Positions 1-7,507 of a stretch of DNA of 54,757 nucleotides are shown one piece after another; position 1 is the stretch's first letter; every line of letters starts with the position of its first letter. The DNA is taken from the NCBI GenBank assembly GCA_023251435.1, contig JAHEYU010000039.1:1-54757 (forward strand), given 5' to 3'. This DNA is from Bacteroidota bacterium. Lineage in GTDB: Bacteria > Bacteroidota > Bacteroidia > Bacteroidales > Prolixibacteraceae. The notes beneath the pieces were generated by a model. That model was not told where the DNA came from and searched no databases. It saw nothing but the letters and a program-made list of their open reading frames with translations. The translations under genes were made by a program, and so were the position numbers.

Positions 1-1095
1 GCTTACGAATTATTTAAGCCTGAAATTGACCAAACCACTGTTGATCAACACAAAAAACTGGTAGAAATTCATCTTCCCGACGGAAAAAATGACTTGCTTC
101 AGCAAATTGAACACGGCCTGATTACGATTGTTGCCGGATACCAAAGTTTGGGGCGCTTATACCGCGGAATTATTGAGAACAATCTTCGTCAGTACGTGCA
201 TTTGGGCGATGCCGCCACGATGACCGATAACCGTAAATACAATCCGGCGCTAAAAACTGATGAAGTTACCGCTCACGAATCAGGCGTTTTAGACGACCGA
301 CTGGTTTTCACCGAAGAAAATCCGGGCCGTGAACTGGATGTGGCCGAAGCTTTGGCTACCGGCGCTCGTGTGATCAAAGGATTTAACGACACACTGTCGG
401 TGCAGTCACTCAAAGCTGCCGAAGCCATTTATGCACTGGTTGATGCCGACAAGAATCAACGGTTGGCCGGGGCAAAAGTAAAAGCCGCTGTAGAGTTGCT
501 GATAACTACCGGAAATGCGAAATACAAATCCGACATTCTGAAATACACTACTTCTGAAGTTTTGAAACGAAACGATGTGATTGGCTATGTTGGCCGGGTA
601 ATGAAACTGGTAAATGACAGGCAATTCAACGAGATGGTAACATTGGCTGCCAAAAATTACAAAGCCGAAGTTGAAAAATTGCAGAACGAAAATCCTTTCG
701 GAGTTCCTTATCGTCCGCATATCTGGGGCGATGGCTGGAACATCCAAAGCTTCGGCGTAAATCAGTATTTCCTGCAAAAATGTTTTCCTGAAATTTACGA
801 TGCCACAACCATGCTGAGCGCCCTGAATTTCGTGCTGGGCAACCATCCGGGAGAAAACACTTCGTCGTTTGTTTCAGGAGTTGGTTCGCGCTCTGTTCTT
901 CAGGCTTACGGGGTAAATCGTGCCGATCGGTCGTTTATTCCCGGAGGTTCGGTTTCCGGAACAGGAATTATTCGTCCCGATTTTCCGGAGTTAAAAGAAT
1001 GGCCCTACTTCTGGCAGCAAACCGAATATGTGATGGGCGGCGGAGCAACCAATTTTATGTTTCTGGTGCTGGCTGCAAAAGAGGTGCTGAAATAA
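1..1095 (+). CDS. Glycoside hydrolase family 9 (cellulase-type), C-terminal part
   Basis: The reading frame is open from base 1, so the N-terminus lies outside the window; 364 residues remain. The C-terminal half has the GH9 layout: an LNFVLGNHPGE segment, then SFVSGVGSRS, and near the end WQQTEYVMGGGATNF, whose Glu (codon at 1024-1026) fits the GH9 general acid. GH9 enzymes cleave beta-1,4-glucans by inversion, and the Bacteroidota members are usually secreted or lipid-anchored. The nucleophile-activating Asp pair and any signal peptide are off the left edge. The last 117 bases (979-1095) are repeated at 2364-2480 with only a few, almost all silent, changes. The family call is good; substrate (cellulose, mixed-linkage glucan or xyloglucan) cannot be judged. 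Confidence 0.82.
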   Translation, partial: AYELFKPEIDQTTVDQHKKLVEIHLPDGKNDLLQQIEHGLITIVAGYQSLGRLYRGIIENNLRQYVHLGDAATMTDNRKYNPALKTDEVTAHESGVLDDRLVFTEENPGRELDVAEALATGARVIKGFNDTLSVQSLKAAEAIYALVDADKNQRLAGAKVKAAVELLITTGNAKYKSDILKYTTSEVLKRNDVIGYVGRVMKLVNDRQFNEMVTLAAKNYKAEVEKLQNENPFGVPYRPHIWGDGWNIQSFGVNQYFLQKCFPEIYDATTMLSALNFVLGNHPGENTSSFVSGVGSRSVLQAYGVNRADRSFIPGGSVSGTGIIRPDFPELKEWPYFWQQTEYVMGGGATNFMFLVLAAKEVLK

Positions 1096-1147
1096 GAGTC
1101 ATAGTTCTGTGCGCTAAAATTACACAATTGTACTCTAAATGATTAAT

Positions 1148-1198
1148 AATGAACCTACCGTGAAAAGTCGTCCATTGATTTTTCGTGGAAGGTTCATT
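1148..1198. terminator. Hairpin between convergent GH9 and Fic genes
   Basis: Arms 1148-1166 and 1180-1198 are an imperfect 19-bp inverted repeat (16 of 19 matching) with A-rich and T-rich ends. It sits between two converging genes and overlaps the Fic stop codon, so it could end transcription from both sides. Inferred from structure only. Confidence 0.5.
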
Positions 1199-2261
1199 GT
1201 CTTATACCGTAAATCGTTCCCCTGTTTTTTCCAATTGATGCAATGATCTGTTCCGTTTTCATATACTGAAGATCTTTTTTCAGGGTATGAATCGTAATGT
1301 CTGACATTGCTAAAACCAAGTCATTTAATTTGATGGGTTGATTCTTTTCGATAAATTCCCTGATTCGCTTCTGCCTGTCGTTGAGGTAGCCGCCTTTGGT
1401 TTTGAATACATCATATTTCTGTTCGAGCCGTTCTATTAACGCAAATATTGAGTCTAAAAAAAATAAAACCCAGGCATTAATTCTTTCAAAATCTGAATAT
1501 CTGTCCTTCTGTCCATCCATTAAGACTTCGTAATATGTTTTTTTCTTTTGTTCTATCAGGTTCTCAAACGAAACATACTGAATAAATTGATAGTCAGCTT
1601 TTAATAGAAGCAAATTAGTCAATAACCGGGATAATCGGCCATTGCCATCCTGAAAAGGATGAATGGATAGAAACTCGTAAATAAACATCGCAATGATCAC
1701 CAATGGGTGGATTTCGTTTATTTCCAATTGATGATTTGTCCAGTCAATCAGTTCGTTCATTTCACTTTCAACCAGATGAGGTTCCGTTGTGTTGAAAATT
1801 ACTTTTTTAGTGCCATCGGGGTAATTGGCGACTACTTTATTTGAAAGGTTTTTATAAAACCCTCTATGCCTGTCGTCTTTGACACTGTATTTTAACAATC
1901 GTTGATGTAATTGCTGTATGTAGTTTTTTGAGATTTTAATATCCGTATAGCTTTCATTGATTATTTCAAGAACATCGTAATACCCTGCTACTTCTTGCTG
2001 ATCCCTGGTTGTCAGCTTGGTTGTTTTCATGTTTTCAAGCAGTTCCTTAATCTCCGCATTTGTAAGTTGGGCACCCTCTATGCGCGTTGAGGAACCTATT
2101 GATTCAATGGTTGCTATTTTTCGGAGTTCTTTCAGATAATTGTTCTCCTTCTTCTCAACGACATTCCATTTGCCTTTAAAGGAATCAATGTAGCCAATCA
2201 AATTGATTATCTGTTGATTCGTTTTGAAATCGAAGCTTAATTTGTCTTGAAATTTATCCAT
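1194..2261 (-). CDS. Fic family protein adenylyltransferase (class II)
   Basis: A 355-residue Fic protein. The catalytic motif HPFQDGNGRLSR (His at about 201) is complete, so the enzyme should transfer AMP to a target hydroxyl. Residues 58-63 read S-TRI-EG, matching the (S/T)xxxE(G/N) inhibitory motif upstream of the Fic core, which makes it a class II, self-inhibited Fic protein. The C-terminal 60 or so residues look like a winged helix (LNDLVLAMSDITIHTLKKDL). It is more AT-rich than the flanking genes and has no antitoxin partner, as expected when inhibition is internal. It is bracketed by two copies of the GH9 tail, pointing to acquisition by insertion. Target unknown. Confidence 0.9.
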   Translation of the reverse strand: MDKFQDKLSFDFKTNQQIINLIGYIDSFKGKWNVVEKKENNYLKELRKIATIESIGSSTRIEGAQLTNAEIKELLENMKTTKLTTRDQQEVAGYYDVLEIINESYTDIKISKNYIQQLHQRLLKYSVKDDRHRGFYKNLSNKVVANYPDGTKKVIFNTTEPHLVESEMNELIDWTNHQLEINEIHPLVIIAMFIYEFLSIHPFQDGNGRLSRLLTNLLLLKADYQFIQYVSFENLIEQKKKTYYEVLMDGQKDRYSDFERINAWVLFFLDSIFALIERLEQKYDVFKTKGGYLNDRQKRIREFIEKNQPIKLNDLVLAMSDITIHTLKKDLQYMKTEQIIASIGKNRGTIYGIRQ

Positions 2262-2363
2262 TCTTTATCTGTAATTTATCCATTCAAATATATTTCAAAT
2301 TAATCAATTATCTATTCTTTATCCATATTTTATCTATTCTTTTTAAAGCTTCCTTTGAATTTT

Positions 2364-2480
2364 GACCTTCCGGAGTTGAAAGAATGGCCCTACTTCTGGC
2401 AGCAAACCGAATACGTGATGGGTGGCGGAGCAACCAATTTTATGTTTTTGGTACTGGCTGCGAAAGAGGTGCTGAAATAA
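2364..2480 (+). pseudogene. Orphan second copy of the GH9 3' end
   Basis: These 117 bases match 979-1095, the end of the GH9 gene, including the stop codon. I count 8 differences; 7 are silent and one changes Phe to Leu, and the frame is intact. There is no start or upstream GH9 sequence: homology stops abruptly at 2364 and again after the stop codon. The silent pattern means both copies were under protein-level selection while diverging, so this is not a simple recent duplication. It is the end of a once functional allele or paralogue cut off by the Fic-carrying insertion or by a deletion. Confidence 0.9.
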
Positions 2481-2501
2481 TTGACAACTGACTTTATACA
2501 T

Positions 2502-2541
2502 AAAAATGGCAGATAGTTAGAAGCAACTATCTGCCATTTTT
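2502..2541. terminator. Strong rho-independent terminator
   Basis: A perfect 17-bp stem (arms 2502-2518 and 2525-2541) with a six-base loop, A-rich on the left and T-rich on the right. It lies 21 bases after the stop of the orphan GH9 tail and probably was the original terminator of the GH9 gene before the Fic insertion. Confidence 0.85.
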
Positions 2542-2576
2542 TATTTCAGCCTACATTTCGAATACCTGCATGCAAA

Positions 2577-2604
2577 AAAACCGCCTTAAAACTAAGACGG
2601 TTTT
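2577..2604 (-). terminator. rpsT terminator
   Basis: Inverted repeat AAAACCG(C)CTTA / TAAG(A)CGGTTTT with a four-base loop, 24 bases past the rpsT stop on the minus strand and followed by T-rich sequence in that direction. Confidence 0.75.
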
Positions 2605-2627
2605 CGTATATTATATAAAAGCTACTT

Positions 2628-2879
2628 CTAGATTTTGCTGATATGCAAAGCAAGTGAAGATTTCAGGTTGGCTGCTTTGTTTGGATGAATAACATTCTTT
2701 TTTGCAAGCTTGTCAATCATCGAAACAACTGTTGGTAAAGCTACTGCAGCTGCTTCTTTGTCAGTTTCAAGACGTAATTTTTTTACAGCATTACGCATTG
2801 TCTTGGCATAGTATTTATTCTGCAAGGTTTTTACCTCGTCTTGTTTGATTCTCTTCTTTGCCGATTTATGATGTGCCAT
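2628..2879 (-). CDS. rpsT: 30S ribosomal protein bS20
   Basis: An 83-residue basic protein starting [13 protein letters not shown], with the typical bS20 body ([35 protein letters not shown]). It binds 16S rRNA early in small-subunit assembly. Length and sequence are ordinary for Bacteroidota. It lies 32 bases downstream of a tRNA-Glu gene on the same strand and has its own terminator, so the two may share a transcript. Confidence 0.98.
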   Translation of the reverse strand: MAHHKSAKKRIKQDEVKTLQNKYYAKTMRNAVKKLRLETDKEAAAVALPTVVSMIDKLAKKNVIHPNKAANLKSSLALHISKI

Positions 2880-2911
2880 TTTTTAGTATTCTAAATTGTT
2901 AAATTTATTTG

Positions 2912-2983
2912 TAGCCCGTAGGGGATTCGAACCCCTGCTACCAGGATGAAAACCTGGCGTCCTAACCCCTAGACGAACGGGCC
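2912..2983 (-). tRNA. tRNA-Glu (UUC)
   Basis: On the minus strand the sequence folds into a cloverleaf: acceptor arms GGCCCGT and ACGGGCT (with a terminal G-U pair), anticodon stem CCAGG/CCTGG with loop TTTTCAT giving anticodon TTC, and a T-arm with GGTTCGAATCC. The CCA end is not encoded. It lies directly upstream of rpsT. Confidence 0.95.
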
Positions 2984-3011
2984 AACTTGTTATATCCCTG
3001 ATTTGGGACTG

Positions 3012-3042
3012 CAAAAATAATTCATTTTTTTTAGCCACCAAA
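3012..3042 (-). promoter_or_regulatory. Promoter for tRNA-Glu (and rpsT)
   Basis: On the minus strand TTTG (3039-3042) is followed after 19 bases by TATTTTTG (3012-3019), the Bacteroidota -33/-7 arrangement. Predicted start lies about 20 bases ahead of the tRNA. Confidence 0.55.
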
Positions 3043-3158
3043 TTAATTCAGGATTTTTTACCAAAATTCCTTGCGCTTCGTTTAGCACCAGGCTTTTTAT
3101 TTTGGCGCTGCAAAGAAAATTAAGATTTTTGAATTGACAAACAATTTAGGATAAATAA

Positions 3159-4100
3159 TTATCGCCATTCAACAATTGTTCCTCTGTTTTTCTGAAGCAT
3201 CTTCTCGGGCATCGATGCAACTATCTCTTTCCAAAGTAGTTCGATGAGTTTGTACTTTGCATAATGCCTCGAATACACCAGGCTAACTTCGCGAAGCGGG
3301 TTGAAATCATTGAACCTTCTCACCTGATCGAAACGGGATTCACTCATCCCAAGGGTTGCGAGTTCAGGAATAACGGTCATTCCGCCTTCTTTATCGACAA
3401 TATTCATAATTGTTTCGAGTGAGCCCGACTCGAAATGAAACGGCAATGAAGTATTCGCCGCTCCTTTAAACGAACAAAGATTCACCACCTGATCGCGAAA
3501 GCAATGTCCATCGCTAAGAAGCCAAATCTCAGGGGTCGCAATATCTTTCAGCACAATGTTCTCTTTTTTGGCGAGCGGATGATCTTCGTGCACGTACAAT
3601 AACATTCCTTCGTAAAATAACGGTTTTTCGTTGATGCGGTCTTCATTAAGCGGAGTGACCAATATCCCGACATCCAACAAATCGCGGTTAAGACGATCGA
3701 TAATGTTGGCGGTCGTAAGTTCCTCCACCCGAATATTGATATTTGGAAATCTGCGCTTGTAGTTTCCAATAAATAATGGCAGCAGATATGGAGCCAGGGT
3801 GGGGATAATTCCGATTTTCAGCTCTCCTGAAATCAGGTTTTTGTGCTCTTTTATAATACTGTTTATTTTTTCCGATTCCTGAAGGGCAATCCGCGCCTGT
3901 TCGATAATCCGGCGGCCAACATCAGTTGGGATCAGCGGCTGTTTACTTCTGTCGAAAATAACCACTTCCAAATCTTCTTCGAGCTTTTTAATTTGCATGC
4001 TCAGAGTTGGCTGAGTGATGAAGCAGTTTTCGGCTGCCCTGCCGAAATGGCGAAAAGTGTCGACGGCTACAATGTATTCCAGTTGGGTTAAAGTGATCAT
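3159..4100 (-). CDS. oxyR: Hydrogen peroxide-sensing regulator OxyR
   Basis: A 313-residue LysR-type regulator. Residues 1-60 form the winged helix (ITLTQLEYIVAVDTFRHFGRAAE, then ITQPTLSMQIKKLEE). The effector domain contains LLSDGHCFRDQVVNLC: Cys200 and Cys209 sit at the nine-residue spacing of the peroxide-reactive pair of E. coli OxyR, within the same GHC-RDQ context. It should therefore activate peroxide defence genes when this disulfide forms. No catalase neighbours it; the AhpC-type peroxiredoxin near the right end of the window has an OxyR-like motif upstream and is a plausible target. The next gene to the right is divergent. Confidence 0.93.
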   Translation of the reverse strand: MITLTQLEYIVAVDTFRHFGRAAENCFITQPTLSMQIKKLEEDLEVVIFDRSKQPLIPTDVGRRIIEQARIALQESEKINSIIKEHKNLISGELKIGIIPTLAPYLLPLFIGNYKRRFPNINIRVEELTTANIIDRLNRDLLDVGILVTPLNEDRINEKPLFYEGMLLYVHEDHPLAKKENIVLKDIATPEIWLLSDGHCFRDQVVNLCSFKGAANTSLPFHFESGSLETIMNIVDKEGGMTVIPELATLGMSESRFDQVRRFNDFNPLREVSLVYSRHYAKYKLIELLWKEIVASMPEKMLQKNRGTIVEWR

Positions 4101-4217
4101 GGTTTTTATTTTGAACTGATAAATATAGATAAAAAGTTAGTCGATTTGTTTTTATCGTTCGTTTAATATCTTTTTCTTTGAGGTTCAAAATACATTAATT
4201 AATACCATTATTTACGA

Positions 4218-5006
4218 GTGAAAAATATTGAATTTGTTTTAGGAATATTTTTACTGACCGCTCTTTTATCGTGCGGGAAATCATATAAGAAACAGGCCGA
4301 GGAAAAACTCAGTCTAGCCATAAATATTTGCGAACAAGGCGATTCACTCACCTCGTTGATCCAGCTGGACTCTGTCATGTTTTTATTTCCTGAAGCCGTT
4401 GAAATCACCGGGAAAGCAAAGGAATTCAGTAAAAAAATCAATTCGGAAATTTTATACCGCAAGCAAGATCAATATGACAGGCTTACAACACAATTAACTG
4501 AACTCGAAAAATTATTCAGTATAGAAAAAACCGAGTACGATCGCTTTTCGCAATACATACATAAAATGCAGAATTTCGAACGCCGGTGGAACAAGTCGTT
4601 TATACAACTGCACCTCGACGAGCGTGGAGAATTATTTATTTCTAGCAATTATTACGGTGAGCAATGGCTCAACCATATTGGGTTACGGGTTTACGATGGC
4701 GTTTTTCAGGCAAAAACCGACAGTGTTCAGCTTACCGATCCCAACAACCATCACAGTGAATTTATGAATACCCACTGGGAAAAAGTAAGTTATAAAAACG
4801 GAAAGGACAATGGGGTAATTCAGTTTATTGCAGACAATGCCGACCGCAACCTAAAAGCAGTTTTCCTGGGGAAACGCACATATTTTATCGTTCTTGAAGA
4901 TTTTGACAAAAAGGCTGTAAAAGATGCACTTGCTTTGTCAAATGCCCTCAAACAGAAAATTCAAATCGAAAAAGAAATAAAAGCGCTTCAATCGAAAGTG
5001 AATTAA
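4218..5006 (+). CDS. Hypothetical lipoprotein
   Basis: A 262-residue protein with a lipoprotein signal: hydrophobic residues 5-18 ending LLSC, so it should be lipidated at Cys19. The rest is rich in charged residues with two likely coiled-coil stretches (about 55-120 and 240-262) around a beta-rich centre. The chosen start is GTG, since it alone places the signal peptide at the N-terminus; no ATG lies between it and the preceding stop. I do not recognise a named family. It is divergent from oxyR and converges on the ATPase gene, so no operon partner suggests a role. Confidence 0.7.
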   Translation: MKNIEFVLGIFLLTALLSCGKSYKKQAEEKLSLAINICEQGDSLTSLIQLDSVMFLFPEAVEITGKAKEFSKKINSEILYRKQDQYDRLTTQLTELEKLFSIEKTEYDRFSQYIHKMQNFERRWNKSFIQLHLDERGELFISSNYYGEQWLNHIGLRVYDGVFQAKTDSVQLTDPNNHHSEFMNTHWEKVSYKNGKDNGVIQFIADNADRNLKAVFLGKRTYFIVLEDFDKKAVKDALALSNALKQKIQIEKEIKALQSKVN

Positions 5007-5034
5007 ACTTTGAGCCCGGAGTCATGGATTTTTT

Positions 5035-6165
5035 TCACATTACATATTCCCAAAAATTATCTCTTGTAATGCATTTAAAATTGTTGCCATAGTTATCAAT
5101 CCATGTTTGCGGAGCATTTTTCTGCACTTTTGAATATTTTATTTCGTAAGCAAAAAGCTCCCCGTTCTTTTCTTCCACATAGTCAACTTCTGCGCCTGTA
5201 TAGGTTCTCCAGAAATAGGAGTTGACAGTTAATTGATTGTTATACAAATATTTTAATCGTTCAGAAACAATTAAATTTTCCCACATTTCACCCACATCAG
5301 TCCTCGAACTAAGTGGTGCAAAATTTCGAACAATACAATTTCGGACGCCCAAATCCCAGAAATAAATTTTGTCACGTTTAACAATTTCTTTGCGCAGGTT
5401 CCTGCTAAAACCGCTCAGTCGAAAAACGATAAACGATTTTTCCAACAGATCAATATAGCTGCTTACTGTTTCCTGGCTCATTCCCAGACTCTGCCCTATT
5501 TCGTTAAGCGAAACTTCCCTTCCTATCTGAAAAGCAAGAAGCCTGAGCAGGCTGCTTATTTTGGCAGAATTGCGAATATTCGACAGTTCCAATACATCTT
5601 TGTAAAGGTATGAAGTGCTTAATTCGTTGAGGTATTTTTCTTTTTCTCCTGAATTGGCATAATGAGTAATTTCCGGATAAAGACCATAGAGCATAAACTC
5701 TTCCAATCGTTGCTGAATATCAAAAATAGTTGTACTCTGCTGCAATTCCTGCAACGAAAATGGCATCATTTTCAGGGTAGAAGTTCTGCCGGTCAGTGGT
5801 TCTTTTACCTGATTGGCAAGTTCGAATGAAGAAGAGCCTGTAATCAGCATCTTCATCTCTGGCATATTGTCGTAAATAATTTTCAGATTGATGCCAATAT
5901 CCTGAATCCGTTGTGCTTCGTCGATAAATAAAATGTCGAATCCCTCCAGTAAAAGCTTCATTTTCGAAAAATCGCGCGATGAAAGCAATTCTGTATATTT
6001 TATTTCATCACCATTTATTTTCAAAATTTTACCTGGCATATCTGCAAGAACCTGATTGCACAAAGTTGTCTTTCCGGTTTGTCGCGCCCCGAAAAGCACA
6101 ACAATTTTACGATTTGATTTCAGTATATCGCCCAACGGTTTCTGAATTGTTCTTATTACATTCAT
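5035..6165 (-). CDS. AAA+ ATPase with DUF4143 domain
   Basis: About 376 residues from the ATG at 6165 (MNVIRTIQKPLG); an upstream start at 6207 would add 14 hydrophobic residues that do not belong to the family. Walker A is GARQTGKTT, Walker B ILFIDEAQRI, followed by an arginine-containing TGSSSFEL sensor-like segment. The C-terminal part is DUF4143: a helix-turn-helix stretch (SLNEIGQSLGMSQETVSSYIDLLEKS) and a nuclease-fold-like end (GAEVDYVEEKNGELFAYEIKYS). Such ATPases are very common in Bacteroidales, occur as isolated genes and have no established function. Its promoter region carries short tandem repeats. Confidence 0.92.
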   Translation of the reverse strand: MNVIRTIQKPLGDILKSNRKIVVLFGARQTGKTTLCNQVLADMPGKILKINGDEIKYTELLSSRDFSKMKLLLEGFDILFIDEAQRIQDIGINLKIIYDNMPEMKMLITGSSSFELANQVKEPLTGRTSTLKMMPFSLQELQQSTTIFDIQQRLEEFMLYGLYPEITHYANSGEKEKYLNELSTSYLYKDVLELSNIRNSAKISSLLRLLAFQIGREVSLNEIGQSLGMSQETVSSYIDLLEKSFIVFRLSGFSRNLRKEIVKRDKIYFWDLGVRNCIVRNFAPLSSRTDVGEMWENLIVSERLKYLYNNQLTVNSYFWRTYTGAEVDYVEEKNGELFAYEIKYSKVQKNAPQTWIDNYGNNFKCITRDNFWEYVM

Positions 6166-6211
6166 AATCAACGAAATAACGAATACAGTAAAATACAACA
6201 AGAACAAATAT

Positions 6212-6291
6212 CGTGAATTTTTCGGGTATATCTTAAATATTAGCGCGAATTTTTCGAATATATATTAAATATTAGCGCGAATTTTTCGAAC
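6212..6291. repeat. Two and a half tandem 32-bp repeats
   Basis: Units start at 6212, 6244 and 6276 (the last about half long). The shared core is CGCGAATTTTTCGAA followed by an AT-rich stretch ending TTAAATATTAG. The array lies upstream of the DUF4143 ATPase and downstream of nothing on its own strand (thiL ends toward it), so it may be an operator or simply a slipped-strand repeat. Confidence 0.8.
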
Positions 6292-6316
6292 TCGTTATAC
6301 AAACAATAACTTATTC

Positions 6317-7360
6317 CTATTTATTCATCAACGGATTCCAGCCCTGCGCTTGCAATGGAATAACAGAACCTCCGGAAGTGATCAAATTGGCGCCTTCGCT
6401 TTCAGGAGTAATATGACCGATGATTGTAATGTCGAATTCCTTTTTAATCAGGTCGTAGCTGGCAAGCGGAACCGTAAATAACAGCTCATAATCTTCGCCA
6501 CCGTTTAGGGCAGCAACCAACGGATTAATGCTCAACTCTTCGGCGAAATCTTTTGTTTGCCGGTCGAGGGGAATTTTTTCCTCATAAATGCTGCAACCAA
6601 CTTTCGAAGCTTTGCACAAATGCAATGCTTCCGACGAAAGTCCGTCTGAAATATCGATCATCGAAGTTGGTTTGATATCGAGCGTTTTCAGTAATTCTTT
6701 GATGTCGCCACGTGCCTCGGGCTTTAACTGCCGTTCCAGAATATAGTCGTAACCCTCGAATTGTGGTTTTTGATTTGGGTTCACTTTAAACACTTCATTC
6801 TCGCGCTCGAGCAACTGAAGCCCCATGTAAGCTCCACCTAAATCGCCGGTTACACATACCAAATCAGTTACTTTGGCGCCACTGCGGAAAACGAGTTCAT
6901 CTTCGTTTGCTTCGCCAATGGCAGTAACGCTGATGGTTAATCCGGTGAGAGAACTGGTCGTGTCACCACCAATCAGATCAACACCATATTTTTCGCAGGC
7001 CAGGTGAATTCCTGAATAAAGTTCTTCGATGGCTTCGAGCGAAAATTTGGTTGAAATAGCCAATGAAACAGTAATTTGCCGTGGTGTGGCATTCATGGCA
7101 AAAACATCTGAAAGATTTACCACTACAGCCTTGTAGCCCAAATGCTTCAGCGGAACATACATCAGGTTAAAATGAATTCCTTCGGTAAGCAAATCGGTGG
7201 TTACCACAATTTTTTTATCCGGGAAACTTAATACGGCCGCATCGTCGCCAACTCCAACCAGCGTGCTTGTGTTTTTTAACTGAATTTTTTCGGTAAGGCG
7301 GGAAATTAATCCAAACTCGCCAAGTTCTGCAAGTTGAGTATGCTTTTTTGTGTTTTCCAT
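6317..7360 (-). CDS. thiL: Thiamine-monophosphate kinase
   Basis: A 347-residue member of the PurM/SelD-like ATPase superfamily that phosphorylates thiamine monophosphate to the active cofactor thiamine diphosphate. Recognisable ThiL signatures are STLVGVGDDAAVL (about 32-44), the metal-binding TTDLLTEGIHF and NLSDVFAMNATPRQ, followed by LIGGDTTSS and SMIDISDGLSSE near 230. It is slightly longer than the E. coli enzyme (325). No other thi gene is adjacent and no TPP riboswitch is visible upstream. It is divergent from the suf operon with overlapping promoter elements. Confidence 0.95.
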   Translation of the reverse strand: MENTKKHTQLAELGEFGLISRLTEKIQLKNTSTLVGVGDDAAVLSFPDKKIVVTTDLLTEGIHFNLMYVPLKHLGYKAVVVNLSDVFAMNATPRQITVSLAISTKFSLEAIEELYSGIHLACEKYGVDLIGGDTTSSLTGLTISVTAIGEANEDELVFRSGAKVTDLVCVTGDLGGAYMGLQLLERENEVFKVNPNQKPQFEGYDYILERQLKPEARGDIKELLKTLDIKPTSMIDISDGLSSEALHLCKASKVGCSIYEEKIPLDRQTKDFAEELSINPLVAALNGGEDYELLFTVPLASYDLIKKEFDITIIGHITPESEGANLITSGGSVIPLQAQGWNPLMNK

Positions 7361-7406
7361 GTTAAATATTCGGACTTGGAGGTATTTATTGGTTCCAAAG
7401 ATTCGA

Positions 7407-7437
7407 CAAAAATAGCTTTAGTTCCTTATCTTTGCAA
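7407..7437 (-). promoter_or_regulatory. thiL promoter
   Basis: On the minus strand TTG (7435-7437) is followed after 20 bases by TATTTTTG (7407-7414). It interlocks with the oppositely oriented suf promoter. Confidence 0.55.
7427..7434 (+). promoter_or_regulatory. suf operon -7 element
   Basis: TATCTTTG fits the Bacteroidota -7 consensus TAnnTTTG, about 70 bases ahead of sufB. A clear -33 box is not visible on this strand. It abuts the -33 element of thiL. Confidence 0.6.
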
Positions 7438-7507
7438 TTTATTTTAAACAGTCAACAGATTAGATTGTTAATAGGTTGAAATCAGAAGAGACAGAAAACA
7501 GTGCGAC

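Noticed and set aside
1194-2480. A mobile element carrying Fic
   Set aside because: No integrase, transposase or terminal inverted repeats were seen, and the flanking copies are a gene end with silent differences, not a target-site duplication. Insertion by recombination fits better.
5000-6300. CRISPR-like array in the 32-bp repeats at 6212-6291
   Set aside because: The units are directly abutting without spacers and there are no cas genes anywhere in the window.
6317-7506. TPP riboswitch for thiL
   Set aside because: The short leader between the thiL promoter and the start (about 40 bases) is too short for a thi-box and its conserved CUGAGA and ACCUGA words are not visible.
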